Source of the DNA: Chitinophagaceae bacterium LGM1
GTDB lineage: Bacteria > Bacteroidota > Bacteroidia > Chitinophagales > Chitinophagaceae
Assembly: GCA_018604165.1 (NCBI GenBank)
Contig: CP075895.1
Location: 2,909,001 to 2,973,000, forward strand
Reading direction: 5' to 3'
DNA: 64,000 nt
Of this stretch, positions 27,201-35,394 are shown in pieces (position 1 is the stretch's first letter; every line of letters starts with the position of its first letter). The translations under genes were made by a program, and so were the position numbers. The notes under the pieces are model-generated. The model ran no database searches. It worked only from the letters and a program-made list of their open reading frames with translations, and was not told the DNA's origin.

Positions 27201-28846
27201 GAGAAGAAGCCGCTACCAAATAAACTTGAAACACCTTTACCTGTATATGTTTCAACATCGGCATTTGATGACCATAAAGCACCAAATGTAGTACCATTCC
27301 AATATCTTACTGTGCTGTTAGGGTTGGTGGCAACATACAGCGCGTATGTTTGTCCGCCTATCAGCGCTGGTGGTGTAGAAAAAGCCACATTTATAGGTAC
27401 ATTTAGCGTAGCTGTAACATTATTAGCAGTACCAATTAAAATCCACGCGCCGCTATTTGTTTCAAAACCTACGTGCGTACCTAATTTATAATATATCTGC
27501 ACGGTCATCGTACCGGTAGTACCTGGCACAAAGTCGTACGAGTTAAACGTCATATTGGTCAATGGCTTAAAATCATACATAAACCCTGCCTGTCCGTTTG
27601 ACGTAGCAGTAGCTATTGTATGACTACCTGGTACACTGCCGCTACCAGCCGTGGTTGCCTGTGCAAAATAGGTAGTAGTAGATGTTGCACCTGATATAGT
27701 AAGTGACGAGCCGGTAGCCAATGTTGTGCCACCTATTGCCGCCGTATGCCATGTTACAGTACCACTACCAGAGGCAGTAGCTCCTAATGTAGCCGTGCCA
27801 CCAGAGCATATTGTAGCAGGTGTAGTGCTGACGATAGTAGATATATTCATTAGTAACGTGGCAACATTACTGAAAGAATTACAGGTACCATTGCCAACCA
27901 TACAACGATATTGTGCATTAGCTAATGTGCCTGGTACGGCCGTCATGCTCAAGCTTGCTGTGTTAACTCCTGAATATACACCACCATTTGCCAGATTTAC
28001 GAAGCCACTGCCTGTATTTTCTTGCCATTGGTAGGTTGTTGTAGCACCCGATGCAGTTATGTTGAAACTTGTATTATCTCCCGGACAAATAGTAACATTC
28101 GTAGGCTGGCTTGTAACTGTTGCTGGACATGGTGGGTCAAAACGATAACCAGTGCCATTACCAGGCCATGCAGATGCAGTTGTAGTTAAAGAAGATGAAC
28201 CATTCAATGCATTGTGAAAATTACCACCCGTCGCATTTTCCAAACCGATAGACCTGCCTGTAGTCAAAGCACCACTTTGCGATCCATATAATAATTCTAT
28301 ACGACCGGGGGCAGATGATGTAGGGCCATATAGCAATATCATGAAGTTAATCAGGTTGGTAGTTGTTAACCCAAAACCAGAGCCTGTTGCATTACGCCAC
28401 TCAAATGCATATACACCTGTACCGTATGTACCATGTACCATACTGCCAATGCCTGTTGGTGCAGGGAAGTTGGCAGACATATCGCCAAACCATGCAGCTA
28501 TTGTATTATTTGGCACTGTACCTGAAAAAAGATTGGCCGAAGTCCTGCCATTAGCGGAGCTTACTGTCAGTTGATTGCCCAATCCTACCCAACCATTGGT
28601 ACAAAAGGTAGCTTCTGTAAATGTATTACCATCATAAGTAAACGTAAAGGGTAACGTTACTAATACAGCTCCATCATCGGCATTGTTGCCCATAGAGGTA
28701 GATAAACCACCTGTAGTGTTAATAACTGTTCCACCCGTAATCTGAGTGTAGGTTTGTCCGCTTAATACTGTTCTTTGATAAGCGGATACCTGTGCTTGTG
28801 CATGAAAGCTGACAAGTAGTGTTAATAGCGTAATAATTCTTTTCAT
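24206..28846 (-). CDS. Giant Ig-repeat T9SS protein (paralogue B)
   Basis: A 1546-aa secreted protein. The signal peptide ends near residue 19 (SFHAQAQ). The N-terminal domain of about 230 residues (DGAVLVTLPFTFTYDG; FCTNGWVGLG; FEWRN; IELLYG) is seen in Bacteroidota surface proteins of unknown fold. It is followed by Ig-like repeats, interrupted near residues 390-560 by a jelly-roll-like insert (MTVQIYYKLG; LYVATNPNS), then seven to eight more Ig repeats of about 88 residues. The C terminus (IYPNPLAGSELY; LDKLGKVVY; LAAGIYMVQI) is a type A T9SS sorting domain. I chose ATG 28846 (MKRIITLL); an ATG 9 bp upstream is equally possible. The central repeats are shared with paralogue A. Confidence 0.9.
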   Translation of the reverse strand: MKRIITLLTLLVSFHAQAQVSAYQRTVLSGQTYTQITGGTVINTTGGLSTSMGNNADDGAVLVTLPFTFTYDGNTFTEATFCTNGWVGLGNQLTVSSANGRTSANLFSGTVPNNTIAAWFGDMSANFPAPTGIGSMVHGTYGTGVYAFEWRNATGSGFGLTTTNLINFMILLYGPTSSAPGRIELLYGSQSGALTTGRSIGLENATGGNFHNALNGSSSLTTTASAWPGNGTGYRFDPPCPATVTSQPTNVTICPGDNTSFNITASGATTTYQWQENTGSGFVNLANGGVYSGVNTASLSMTAVPGTLANAQYRCMVGNGTCNSFSNVATLLMNISTIVSTTPATICSGGTATLGATASGSGTVTWHTAAIGGTTLATGSSLTISGATSTTTYFAQATTAGSGSVPGSHTIATATSNGQAGFMYDFKPLTNMTFNSYDFVPGTTGTMTVQIYYKLGTHVGFETNSGAWILIGTANNVTATLNVPINVAFSTPPALIGGQTYALYVATNPNSTVRYWNGTTFGALWSSNADVETYTGKGVSSLFGSGFFSPRMGAGTLYYTKGGGCTTGTSARVGVTLTVQNGPVIVTHPTSIAGGCQGGNASFSVSATGPGLIYQWQVNQGAGFINLSNGGGYSGVTTTTLNITNVGFVLNGYQYRCEVSGTCPPSAISNPATLNVNPSTIVTANPAHITVCNGLPASFTVGANATSPTYQWQVYDNTGYYNLSNTGVYSGVNTTTLNISAVNPGMSTYQYRCVVTGTCAPLTVISGNGILTVGSNIPVTAQPQNTTVCAGSTGTFSVTAASSGVIYQWQVNTGSGYANVSNGANYSGATTTSLSVLNTPIGFNGYQYRCVISNSCVAPFFSNAATLSVQTAPTITTQPVNTTSCDFQNTGFSIAATGTGLSYQWQVDAGLGFVNIGPSAPYSGSTSTTLGISSVNSSFNGYIYRCIVTGTCTPALTSNAVTLTITNRPVITAAPTTQVVCEGSSTSYSVTATGTSIGYQWQMNSGSGYTNLTNGGVYSGVTTATLNLASIPNSLHSRAYRCVVTGSCAPPAMTGDAMLFVNSAPVVTSQPIAKDVCIGGTTNFYTLGAAVSGAAPLGYQWQVNTGTGFTNLVNGAPYGGVTTNNLVITGATAGLNGYTYRCVINNGTCFTINTDAAPLTINTLPSITLQPLTQNPCLGSDATFRIRATGTAVGYQWQVNTGSGFQNIPDNSLPLYDGPTDSVLVVNSVPAGMNGYTYRCIVRGVCNPPVTSAVVSLNVLNPVTINNHTVTDTICEGSTSKLGVRVTGSAVIYHWQLKTSGGYVNLTNNPPYSGVNTDSLRISAAPNSLHGNVYRCAITETVQCNLWYYTGDIPVGIRTAPSTLPAVLTTHLFKAATFTVPPTGTFYQWQEDDNSGAGFRNLNDGTPYAGVYTNTLKVDPLKLSMSGHRYRCIVDGVCASAVATKPATLVIDPTLSVNNVQTGVDISIYPNPLAGSELYINFGKKMTGITEIKVLDKLGKVVYTESLNDNTTTSVLKLHQLAAGIYMVQIANKDQNINVTKQFVKQ
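25482..26709 (-). repeat. Conversion tract, copy B
   Basis: The partner of 18611-19838 at a constant offset of 6871 with no indels. Scattered single changes are visible, for example near 25737 and around 26565-26645, where the similarity breaks down. Both copies keep their reading frame, so either gene could have been donor. Confidence 0.85.
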
Positions 28847-28912
28847 ACTAAACATTCGTTTGGTTACACATAAGGGGAGCCTTGCAAATTAATGACGTAT
28901 ACACATTCAAAA

Positions 28913-28929
28913 ATCACCCTTTTGGTGAT
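28913..28929 (-). terminator. Possible terminator after the Wzi/RemB-like gene
   Basis: ATCACC and GGTGAT form a 6-bp stem with a 5-nt loop; on the minus strand TTTTTG follows. It lies about 110 bp past the stop of the gene ending at 29040 and before the start of paralogue B. The stem is short, so this is tentative. Confidence 0.35.
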
Positions 28930-29039
28930 AAGGATGATTTTTGATGCCTTTTAATTGGTTTTTAATTCTTAGGATGTAAAATCTAAAGAATTGCTAAACG
29001 CCAGATGTAAATTTATTAGCTGAAAATTAATAAGTCTGC

Positions 29040-30728
29040 TTAAAAGAAGTCATATTCCCTTCTGTTGAAATTGAGGCGGAAACCGCCATATATATACGTA
29101 GTGGTTTGTGACGGCAATGCGGCTGTTTCATATACATAACGGCGATGCACTGCGCCTAAATCTATAAACAGGTTCTCTCTCAGTTCGTAAGAAAGGTTCA
29201 GATTCACCATGGCACATTGTACTTTCACACCATTCACCAATTTCACACCATATCCGCTTGGGCGGGTATCGTAATCTTTAAAAATATTGCCTCCGTAATT
29301 AAGACCGCCTGTATCTACACCTTTATTATAATACATCCCTTTCAACGATATGAAAAGGTTTTTTACAGGCTGATACCTTACAACGCCCAACACTTCTGCA
29401 AAACTTGCACCAAGCGGATGCGCCAGCGGCTGATTGTAATGTGTGTAATTTGCTGTACTGTCAAAGTGTGTGTAGGTATATGGGCGAACAATATTTATCT
29501 CTCCTTGCAAATCAAGATTTTTTACAGTAAATGCATCAAAATACTTTCCTCCTACTTGCACAGCAAACTTATTAGCCCAATACCCGTTGCCTGCTATCAA
29601 TTCTTTTGAGGTGAATTCGTCTAATAGCAACTGCCCATAAAATTGCAGATGCTTGGCAGCAATAGCTTTGAAGTTCAAACCCAACACTACGTTATCCGGG
29701 CTACCCAATGAACGTTCTACTTGTCTGTACAAAATGATGGGATTCATGTAGCTGAATTCGTATCGGTCGCGCCTGTCAAAAATAACACCCTCAAATATGC
29801 CCACATTCAGCCAGCGTGTAGCATTAATGCTCAGGTGGTGCATAGTGGCATATTTATGTGGTAGTTCTCTGTCTGCACCACGCACATACTGCGGTTGCAA
29901 TTCCATATACAGGTTTTGGTAGTTGAATTTCCACACTCTAGTATTTAATCGCAAAAAAGCTGCACCTGCAGAGAAATCACTGAGGAACAAACTACGAATA
30001 CCATCGCCTATAAAATGTTTATCGTACCCGAATGTTACGTTGATATGGTCTTTCACTACGGCAAAGTCTATATACCCACGCGCCATCAAATAATCGTATT
30101 TCCCTGCTCCTTTTCTGGTATAGAAGTCATTACCTGGCACAGCATCTGCACTATCAGTCCATTGCCCTGCAAAAGATGGCATCGCTTCCTGATTATCAGT
30201 AAACATGGTATAGAAACCCACTTTCTTTGCTATCAATCCACGTGCCTCCAAACCCCTGCTACTGCTTATCAGCATCTTATCATTCACATTACCCGATTCA
30301 TAGATGCCATGTGCTGTGATAATAGGATTGGCAGAGAAAAAGAAGTTATCGTTGTTGACATATATCATGTCGGGCTGCTTCTTGTAAAATGTTTTCAGTA
30401 TCGGGCGTTTAGAATCCAGCGCGCCGTTTTGCTCCAACGCCCATTCGCCGCTAACCGATATAGCCCGCGATACGTTATATTTATCTATCTCACTCAGGTT
30501 GCCTATGCGCGACTCTCTGCGTTGCTGTTGCAAAAAACTTACTGCTCCTTTTCTTGATACCGGCTTAACAGACAAAAACAAATCTTCGCTCAACTGTCCT
30601 GAGCGTGTTTCCAGCCTGTCCAACACATGATAATCTTCCTGATTCAGTTGCAGGTAAGTGGTTTGTGCTGATGCGGAAAAATATAGTGATAATAATGCTG
30701 CCGAGATGGATGCTGCTTTTTTGTACAT
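29040..30728 (-). CDS. Outer-membrane beta-barrel protein, Wzi/RemB-like
   Basis: A 562-aa protein with a signal peptide (MYKKAASISAALLSLYFSASAQ, about 22 residues). After an N-terminal segment with YHVLDRLETRSG, the sequence becomes a series of alternating beta strands ending in the aromatic terminus REYDFF, as expected of an outer-membrane barrel inserted by BamA. The pattern (FGYDKHFIGDGIRSLFLSDFS near residue 232; NPIILYRQVERSLGSPDNV near residue 335) resembles Wzi-type capsule-assembly proteins and the related gliding protein RemB. The exact subfamily is uncertain. It diverges from pyrC across 74 bp. Confidence 0.7.
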   Translation of the reverse strand: MYKKAASISAALLSLYFSASAQTTYLQLNQEDYHVLDRLETRSGQLSEDLFLSVKPVSRKGAVSFLQQQRRESRIGNLSEIDKYNVSRAISVSGEWALEQNGALDSKRPILKTFYKKQPDMIYVNNDNFFFSANPIITAHGIYESGNVNDKMLISSSRGLEARGLIAKKVGFYTMFTDNQEAMPSFAGQWTDSADAVPGNDFYTRKGAGKYDYLMARGYIDFAVVKDHINVTFGYDKHFIGDGIRSLFLSDFSAGAAFLRLNTRVWKFNYQNLYMELQPQYVRGADRELPHKYATMHHLSINATRWLNVGIFEGVIFDRRDRYEFSYMNPIILYRQVERSLGSPDNVVLGLNFKAIAAKHLQFYGQLLLDEFTSKELIAGNGYWANKFAVQVGGKYFDAFTVKNLDLQGEINIVRPYTYTHFDSTANYTHYNQPLAHPLGASFAEVLGVVRYQPVKNLFISLKGMYYNKGVDTGGLNYGGNIFKDYDTRPSGYGVKLVNGVKVQCAMVNLNLSYELRENLFIDLGAVHRRYVYETAALPSQTTTYIYGGFRLNFNRREYDFF

Positions 30729-30802
30729 AGAATATGTTTTCTACAAGCGTATGCGCTAACTTGCTGCAAAAATAGATTTATAATTCAGTTTATCATTTAT
30801 TT

Positions 30803-32134
30803 ATGTCTATGCTTTTAATCAAAAATGCCTCTGTAGTTAACGAGGGCAAAACGACAGTACAAGACGTGCTTATCAAAAACGGACGTATTGAAAAAATTGC
30901 TGCATCAATACAATCTGATGCAGGCTACAAAGAAATAAATGCCGAGGGGCTGTATCTGCTGCCTGGTGTTATAGACGACCAGGTACATTTTCGCGAGCCG
31001 GGGCTTACACACAAAGCCAGCATTGGCAGCGAAGCGCGCGCTGCTGTAGCGGGTGGCGTAACTTCTTTTATGGAAATGCCAAATACTAATCCACCTGCAC
31101 TGACACAGGAATTGCTTGAAGACAAATACAAGATTGCTGCCAATACTTCTGTTGCCAATTACTCTTTCTTCATGGGTGTATCAAACGATAATGCGGATGA
31201 GGTACTGAAAACCAATGCAAAGAAGAACGATGTATGTGGCATTAAAATATTCATGGGTAGCAGTACGGGCAATATGCTTGTTGATAATTATTTAACACTC
31301 AATAAAATTTTTGGCGAAAGCGAATTGCTCATTGCCACACACTGCGAAGATGAGCGTGTTGCTGCTGCCAATAAAGAAAAATACCCCAACCCTACTGATG
31401 CGTCTTTCCATCCGCTGATACGCGATGAGAATGTATGTTTCGAAAGTTCTTTTTCTGCCGTACAGTTAGCAAAACAAAACAATACCCGACTACACATACT
31501 GCATATCACCACCGCAAAAGAATTGCAACTATTCAGCAACATGATGCCGTTAGCAGATAAGCGCATTACATCAGAAGTATGCGTACACCATTTGCATTTT
31601 ACTGCAGATGACTATGCAAAACACGGCAACCTCATCAAGTGCAATCCTGCAATCAAAGCACCGGAAAACAAAGCTGCTTTGTGGGAAGCGCTTCTAGACG
31701 ACAGGCTTGACATCATAGCAACAGACCATGCCCCGCATACATGGGAAGAAAAACAACAACCATATCCGCAAGCACCTGCCGGTGTGCCTTTGATACAGCA
31801 TACTTTACTGCTGATGCTGCAATACGTACAGCAGGGCAAAATAAGCATTGAAAAACTGGTAGAGAAAATGAGCCACGCTCCTGCAGTGTGTTTTCAGATA
31901 GCAGAGCGCGGGTATATACGTGAGGGTTATTTTGCAGACCTAGTGTTGGTTGATTTGAAAAATCCATACAAGGTTACCAAAGAGAACTTGTTGTACAAAT
32001 GTGGTTGGTCGCCGTTTGATGGGCATAGCTTCCCCGCTACTATCAAATATACATTGGTGAATGGCGATATAGCCTACGAAAACGGACAGGTAAACGATAC
32101 AGTACGCGGACAAAGATTGCGTTTCAACAGGTAA
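30803..32134 (+). CDS. pyrC: Dihydroorotase
   Basis: A 443-aa amidohydrolase that closes carbamoyl-aspartate to dihydroorotate in pyrimidine synthesis. Family features are LPGVIDDQVHFREPG (residues about 53-67), the likely carboxylated lysine in CGIKIFMGS, metal histidines in ATHCED and HILHITTA, and the catalytic DHAPH motif (ATDHAPHTWEE). The first metal His of the usual HxHxR is Gln here (Q60, H62, R64); I believe other Bacteroidota dihydroorotases share this. The length fits class I. The stop overlaps the start of the MutS-like gene (TAATG), so the two are probably translated together. The symbol is given by function; some schemes use pyrC only for class II. Confidence 0.88.
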   Translation: MSMLLIKNASVVNEGKTTVQDVLIKNGRIEKIAASIQSDAGYKEINAEGLYLLPGVIDDQVHFREPGLTHKASIGSEARAAVAGGVTSFMEMPNTNPPALTQELLEDKYKIAANTSVANYSFFMGVSNDNADEVLKTNAKKNDVCGIKIFMGSSTGNMLVDNYLTLNKIFGESELLIATHCEDERVAAANKEKYPNPTDASFHPLIRDENVCFESSFSAVQLAKQNNTRLHILHITTAKELQLFSNMMPLADKRITSEVCVHHLHFTADDYAKHGNLIKCNPAIKAPENKAALWEALLDDRLDIIATDHAPHTWEEKQQPYPQAPAGVPLIQHTLLLMLQYVQQGKISIEKLVEKMSHAPAVCFQIAERGYIREGYFADLVLVDLKNPYKVTKENLLYKCGWSPFDGHSFPATIKYTLVNGDIAYENGQVNDTVRGQRLRFNR

Positions 32135-33471
32135 TGCAGAGCGACAAAACCACACTCAAAGACCTTTCTGTATTTGCTGCCGATGAGCAGGGCAGCATAT
32201 TCGGCTTGATGGCGCATACCACCACGCAAGCGGGTAAAGACACGCTCCGCGAACACATACTATCACCCCCCGATAGCCATGAACACCTACAGCAAATGCA
32301 GGATGTGGTTCGCTTTTTTACTAAGCATACAGATGTATGGCCTGATATAATTACCAACGGTACGCTGGTGATGCTGGAAAAGTTTTTTGATGAAACAGAC
32401 GGGCAGCGCACACAACCATCGGGTATAGAATTGTTGTTTGGCAAATACATACAGAAATACCTGAACAAACAGGAATATTTTTTCACGCAGTTTTCGCTAT
32501 CGCACATCACCGATTTATTACGTGGTTGTCAGCAATTAATAGCATTAGCTAAACTGCCCGACGCACCCGTATTGCTGCAATGCGAGCTGGAAAAAATGCA
32601 GCAGGAAATAACACATCCGCTTGTACCTGCACTATTAAATATAAGTAAAGACACCCCCTATCGCGAACTTGCAGCACTTAACTACAAAGTGCGCCGAGAA
32701 ATGAAGACCAACATACAACGCCTGATAACCCACTATGCGAGGCTCGATGCCTGGCAGGCAATGGCAAAAGCTACCTTGTTGCACAACTGGCAGTTTCCCG
32801 AATTGTTGCCACCGGCAACATCGGTGCTGGATGTGCAAGGCTTGTACCACCCTTTGCTGCCCCAACCCGTGCCATACGATATACACTTGCAACAACATCA
32901 AAACTTCTTGTTGCTAACAGGTGCAAACATGTCGGGCAAAACAACTTTTATGCGGGCAATGGGCGTAGCTGCACTCTTGGCTCATTTGGGCATGGGTGTA
33001 CCTGCATCCTCTATGCGCATTAGCTTTATGCAGGGCATTGTTACCAATATGCATGTGGAAGACAACCTGATAAAAGGCGAGAGCTATTTCTTTGCAGAGG
33101 TGCAGCGTATGAAATTGACCGCACAGCAACTGCAACAACAAGGCGCGCATCTTGTACTGATGGACGAACTCTTCAAAGGCACCAACGTACACGATGCGTA
33201 TGAGTGTACCAAAGCCGTGATTGAGGGATTGCTGAACCACCCGCACCACCTGATGGTACTATCTACCCACCTGCACGAGGTGGCGCAGCATTTCAGCAGC
33301 AACCCATCTATTAATTTCGCATACTTCACTACGCAGATGGCAGATGACGAGCAGTTTCTGTTTACCTACCAATTACAAAAAGGCATATCCAACGACCGTA
33401 TCGGTTATAGCATCCTGCAACAAGAGGGTGTGTTGGCATTGCTGCAAGGCAATAAGGACAAGACAAACTAA
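32134..33471 (+). CDS. MutS-family ATPase (short, no mismatch domain)
   Basis: A 445-aa protein with the MutS core and ATPase but no N-terminal mismatch-recognition domain. The N-terminal half (about residues 1-230) is helical, like the lever/clamp region. The ATPase has Walker A GANMSGKTT near residue 263, a signature region with ESYFFAEVQRM, Walker B LVLMDELFKGTN near residue 340, and a His loop, VLSTHLHE. Short MutS-related proteins of this kind are common in Bacteroidota and their role is not settled; they lack what MutS needs to read mismatches. The start codon overlaps the pyrC stop, which predicts coupled translation. Confidence 0.85.
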   Translation: MQSDKTTLKDLSVFAADEQGSIFGLMAHTTTQAGKDTLREHILSPPDSHEHLQQMQDVVRFFTKHTDVWPDIITNGTLVMLEKFFDETDGQRTQPSGIELLFGKYIQKYLNKQEYFFTQFSLSHITDLLRGCQQLIALAKLPDAPVLLQCELEKMQQEITHPLVPALLNISKDTPYRELAALNYKVRREMKTNIQRLITHYARLDAWQAMAKATLLHNWQFPELLPPATSVLDVQGLYHPLLPQPVPYDIHLQQHQNFLLLTGANMSGKTTFMRAMGVAALLAHLGMGVPASSMRISFMQGIVTNMHVEDNLIKGESYFFAEVQRMKLTAQQLQQQGAHLVLMDELFKGTNVHDAYECTKAVIEGLLNHPHHLMVLSTHLHEVAQHFSSNPSINFAYFTTQMADDEQFLFTYQLQKGISNDRIGYSILQQEGVLALLQGNKDKTN

Positions 33472-33530
33472 AAGCCCTTTCTTTATAATATTAAGATTTG
33501 TAATTTGAGGTTAGAGAACACGATAACGTG

Positions 33531-33538
33531 TAAATTTG
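33531..33538 (+). promoter_or_regulatory. Candidate -7 element for the rhomboid operon
   Basis: TAAATTTG matches the TAnnTTTG consensus 59 bp before the rhomboid ATG. A TTTG lies at 33504-33507, giving a 23-bp spacer, longer than the usual 19-21, so the promoter call is tentative. Confidence 0.35.
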
Positions 33539-33597
33539 GCAGCACTATTTATCAGGCGTGATAATTGAGTACTGTTACTAAGACGAAACATTAAAAA

Positions 33598-34485
33598 ATG
33601 ACTGAATTCAGGCCGGGGCGCTTTCAGATACTTCCACCGATAGTTAAGAACTTAATTATCATCAATTCCATCATGGCTTTCGCGCAGTTTGTACTGGGCA
33701 GGTTTGGTATAGACCTGTCAGACTATCTGGGGCTACACCATTGGAAGTCCGTTTACTTTAAACCCTGGCAATACTTCACCCACATGTTTTTGCATGGTAG
33801 TTACAATGATGTAAATGGCACTATCATGCACTTGTTCTCAAATATGTTTGCTCTGTGGATGTTTGGCAGCATACTGGAAAATGTATGGGGTGCAAAGCGC
33901 TTCCTCACTTTCTACATAATATGCGGACTCGGCGCGGCTGCCTTGCACATGGGCGTGCTGGCTTACGAATACAAGGTAATAGAACAGGCATTTACACATT
34001 ACCAGCAAAACCCTACGCTTGACCAGTTTAATCTATTCCTTAACCAGCGTGTAAGGCTGAGTGGCAACCCGCTTAGTTTACAGTTATACGAAATAGCAAA
34101 GGTTTGGAGTGGCGCACCATCACAAGATTTAGGCAACGAGTCTATATCTGCCATCAACCAATACCTGCATGGCACTACCTACAAACCAACAGGGCAGTAC
34201 TTCCCCGGCATTTATGATGAGGCTACAGTAGGTGCATCGGGTGCGGTGTTTGGTATCTTGTTTGCTTTTGGCTACCTGTTTCCCAATACCTTATTATATC
34301 TCTACTTCCTCGTACCTATCAAAGCAAAATATGTAGTAGCGGCTTATGCGGCGTTTGAATTATTTGCCGGTATTAAAAACTCTGCGGGCGATAATGTTGC
34401 CCATTTCGCGCACCTTGGTGGTATGCTGGTAGGCTTCATCATCCTGAAGATATGGAACAAACAAAACAGAAAACATTTCTATTAA
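33598..34485 (+). CDS. Rhomboid intramembrane serine protease
   Basis: A 295-aa polytopic membrane protease. Six to seven hydrophobic segments are visible. The L1-loop region shows WQYFTHMFLHGS (near residue 58) and HLFSNMFALWMFGSILE. The catalytic serine is S214 in GASGAVFG, and the catalytic histidine is in AHLGGMLVG (about H272), the standard Ser-His dyad. An insert of about 90 residues (about 120-210) between segments is longer than in GlpG. Rhomboids cut transmembrane substrates; the target here is unknown. A second rhomboid-like gene lacking the dyad starts 1 bp after the stop, so the two are surely cotranscribed. Confidence 0.9.
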   Translation: MTEFRPGRFQILPPIVKNLIIINSIMAFAQFVLGRFGIDLSDYLGLHHWKSVYFKPWQYFTHMFLHGSYNDVNGTIMHLFSNMFALWMFGSILENVWGAKRFLTFYIICGLGAAALHMGVLAYEYKVIEQAFTHYQQNPTLDQFNLFLNQRVRLSGNPLSLQLYEIAKVWSGAPSQDLGNESISAINQYLHGTTYKPTGQYFPGIYDEATVGASGAVFGILFAFGYLFPNTLLYLYFLVPIKAKYVVAAYAAFELFAGIKNSAGDNVAHFAHLGGMLVGFIILKIWNKQNRKHFY

Positions 34486-34486
34486 C

Positions 34487-35383
34487 ATGAACACAACCCG
34501 CAAACGTTCTCCGTTATCTTCCATCCCCGGCTATAGCCAGAATGCCGTGTTGCAAATTATTGTTGCATCGGCAACGGGCTTTATAACGTATCACCTTATT
34601 CGTGTTATACTGTTAGTTGTAGGCTTGAGCGAAAACTATTTTGCTACCCACTTCACACCTTATGTAGCCCTGCCCAACTTAGATAATTTTGGTGCTAAGT
34701 TTTGGACGGTCTTTACCTACGGATGGACGCACGATGGCTTTTGGGTGTTGTTTACCAATATGGTATGGCTCTACTGTTTTGGCGCGGTCTTGCAATCATT
34801 GGTTGGCTACAAGCAGTTGATACCTTTGTTTGTGTATAGCCTCATTGTGGGTGGTTTGTTTTACGAGGGCAGCCAGTTGCTACCCAACGTAAGCACGGTG
34901 GGGTATATGGTTGGTGCGCACGCTGGTGTGGTAGGTGTGGCTACTGCTATACTCACTCTTTCGCCCAACTATCGCTTTTTTCTATCGCCCACATTCAGCA
35001 TACCCATCGTGGTAATGGCTATCATATTTTATGCTTTGATGCTGGTCAATATCAACCTGCACACGCCCTCATTGTTTATGATAGCAGGTGGCGCACTCAC
35101 GGGCTTTACGTATATGATGCTCTTGAAAAATGGTAAGCAGCCCGGTATATGGGTGTACAATCTATTCGACCGTATGAGCAATCTTGCAGAACCCAATGCC
35201 GATAAGCTACGCGAAAAGAATAGCCGCAAAAGAAACGAAGCACTCAGTGGCTATCAGGCAAGGCAAAGCAACCAGAAAAGAATAGACGATATACTGGATA
35301 AAATAAACCAGAAAGGCTACAACTCGCTATCGCAGGAAGAAAAAGACATCCTGACGAAAGCAAGCAATGACAACAACCCCTAA
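34487..35383 (+). CDS. Rhomboid-like pseudoprotease with DUF6576-like tail
   Basis: A 298-aa membrane protein with the rhomboid layout: WTVFTYGWTHDGFWVLFTNMVWLYCFG (L1 region, about residues 66-92) and six hydrophobic segments. The catalytic dyad is missing: the GxSG motif reads G143-A-H145-A-G147, with His in place of Ser, and the helix that should carry the catalytic His reads FMIAGGALTGFTYM. It is therefore probably not a protease. Pseudo-rhomboids elsewhere bind clients or regulate partners. The C-terminal cytosolic tail ends with LDKINQKGYNSLSQEEKDIL, a motif I associate with DUF6576 tails of Bacteroidota rhomboids. It lies 1 bp after the active rhomboid and may work with it. Confidence 0.8.
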   Translation: MNTTRKRSPLSSIPGYSQNAVLQIIVASATGFITYHLIRVILLVVGLSENYFATHFTPYVALPNLDNFGAKFWTVFTYGWTHDGFWVLFTNMVWLYCFGAVLQSLVGYKQLIPLFVYSLIVGGLFYEGSQLLPNVSTVGYMVGAHAGVVGVATAILTLSPNYRFFLSPTFSIPIVVMAIIFYALMLVNINLHTPSLFMIAGGALTGFTYMMLLKNGKQPGIWVYNLFDRMSNLAEPNADKLREKNSRKRNEALSGYQARQSNQKRIDDILDKINQKGYNSLSQEEKDILTKASNDNNP

Positions 35384-35394
35384 TCTGCCTCATA

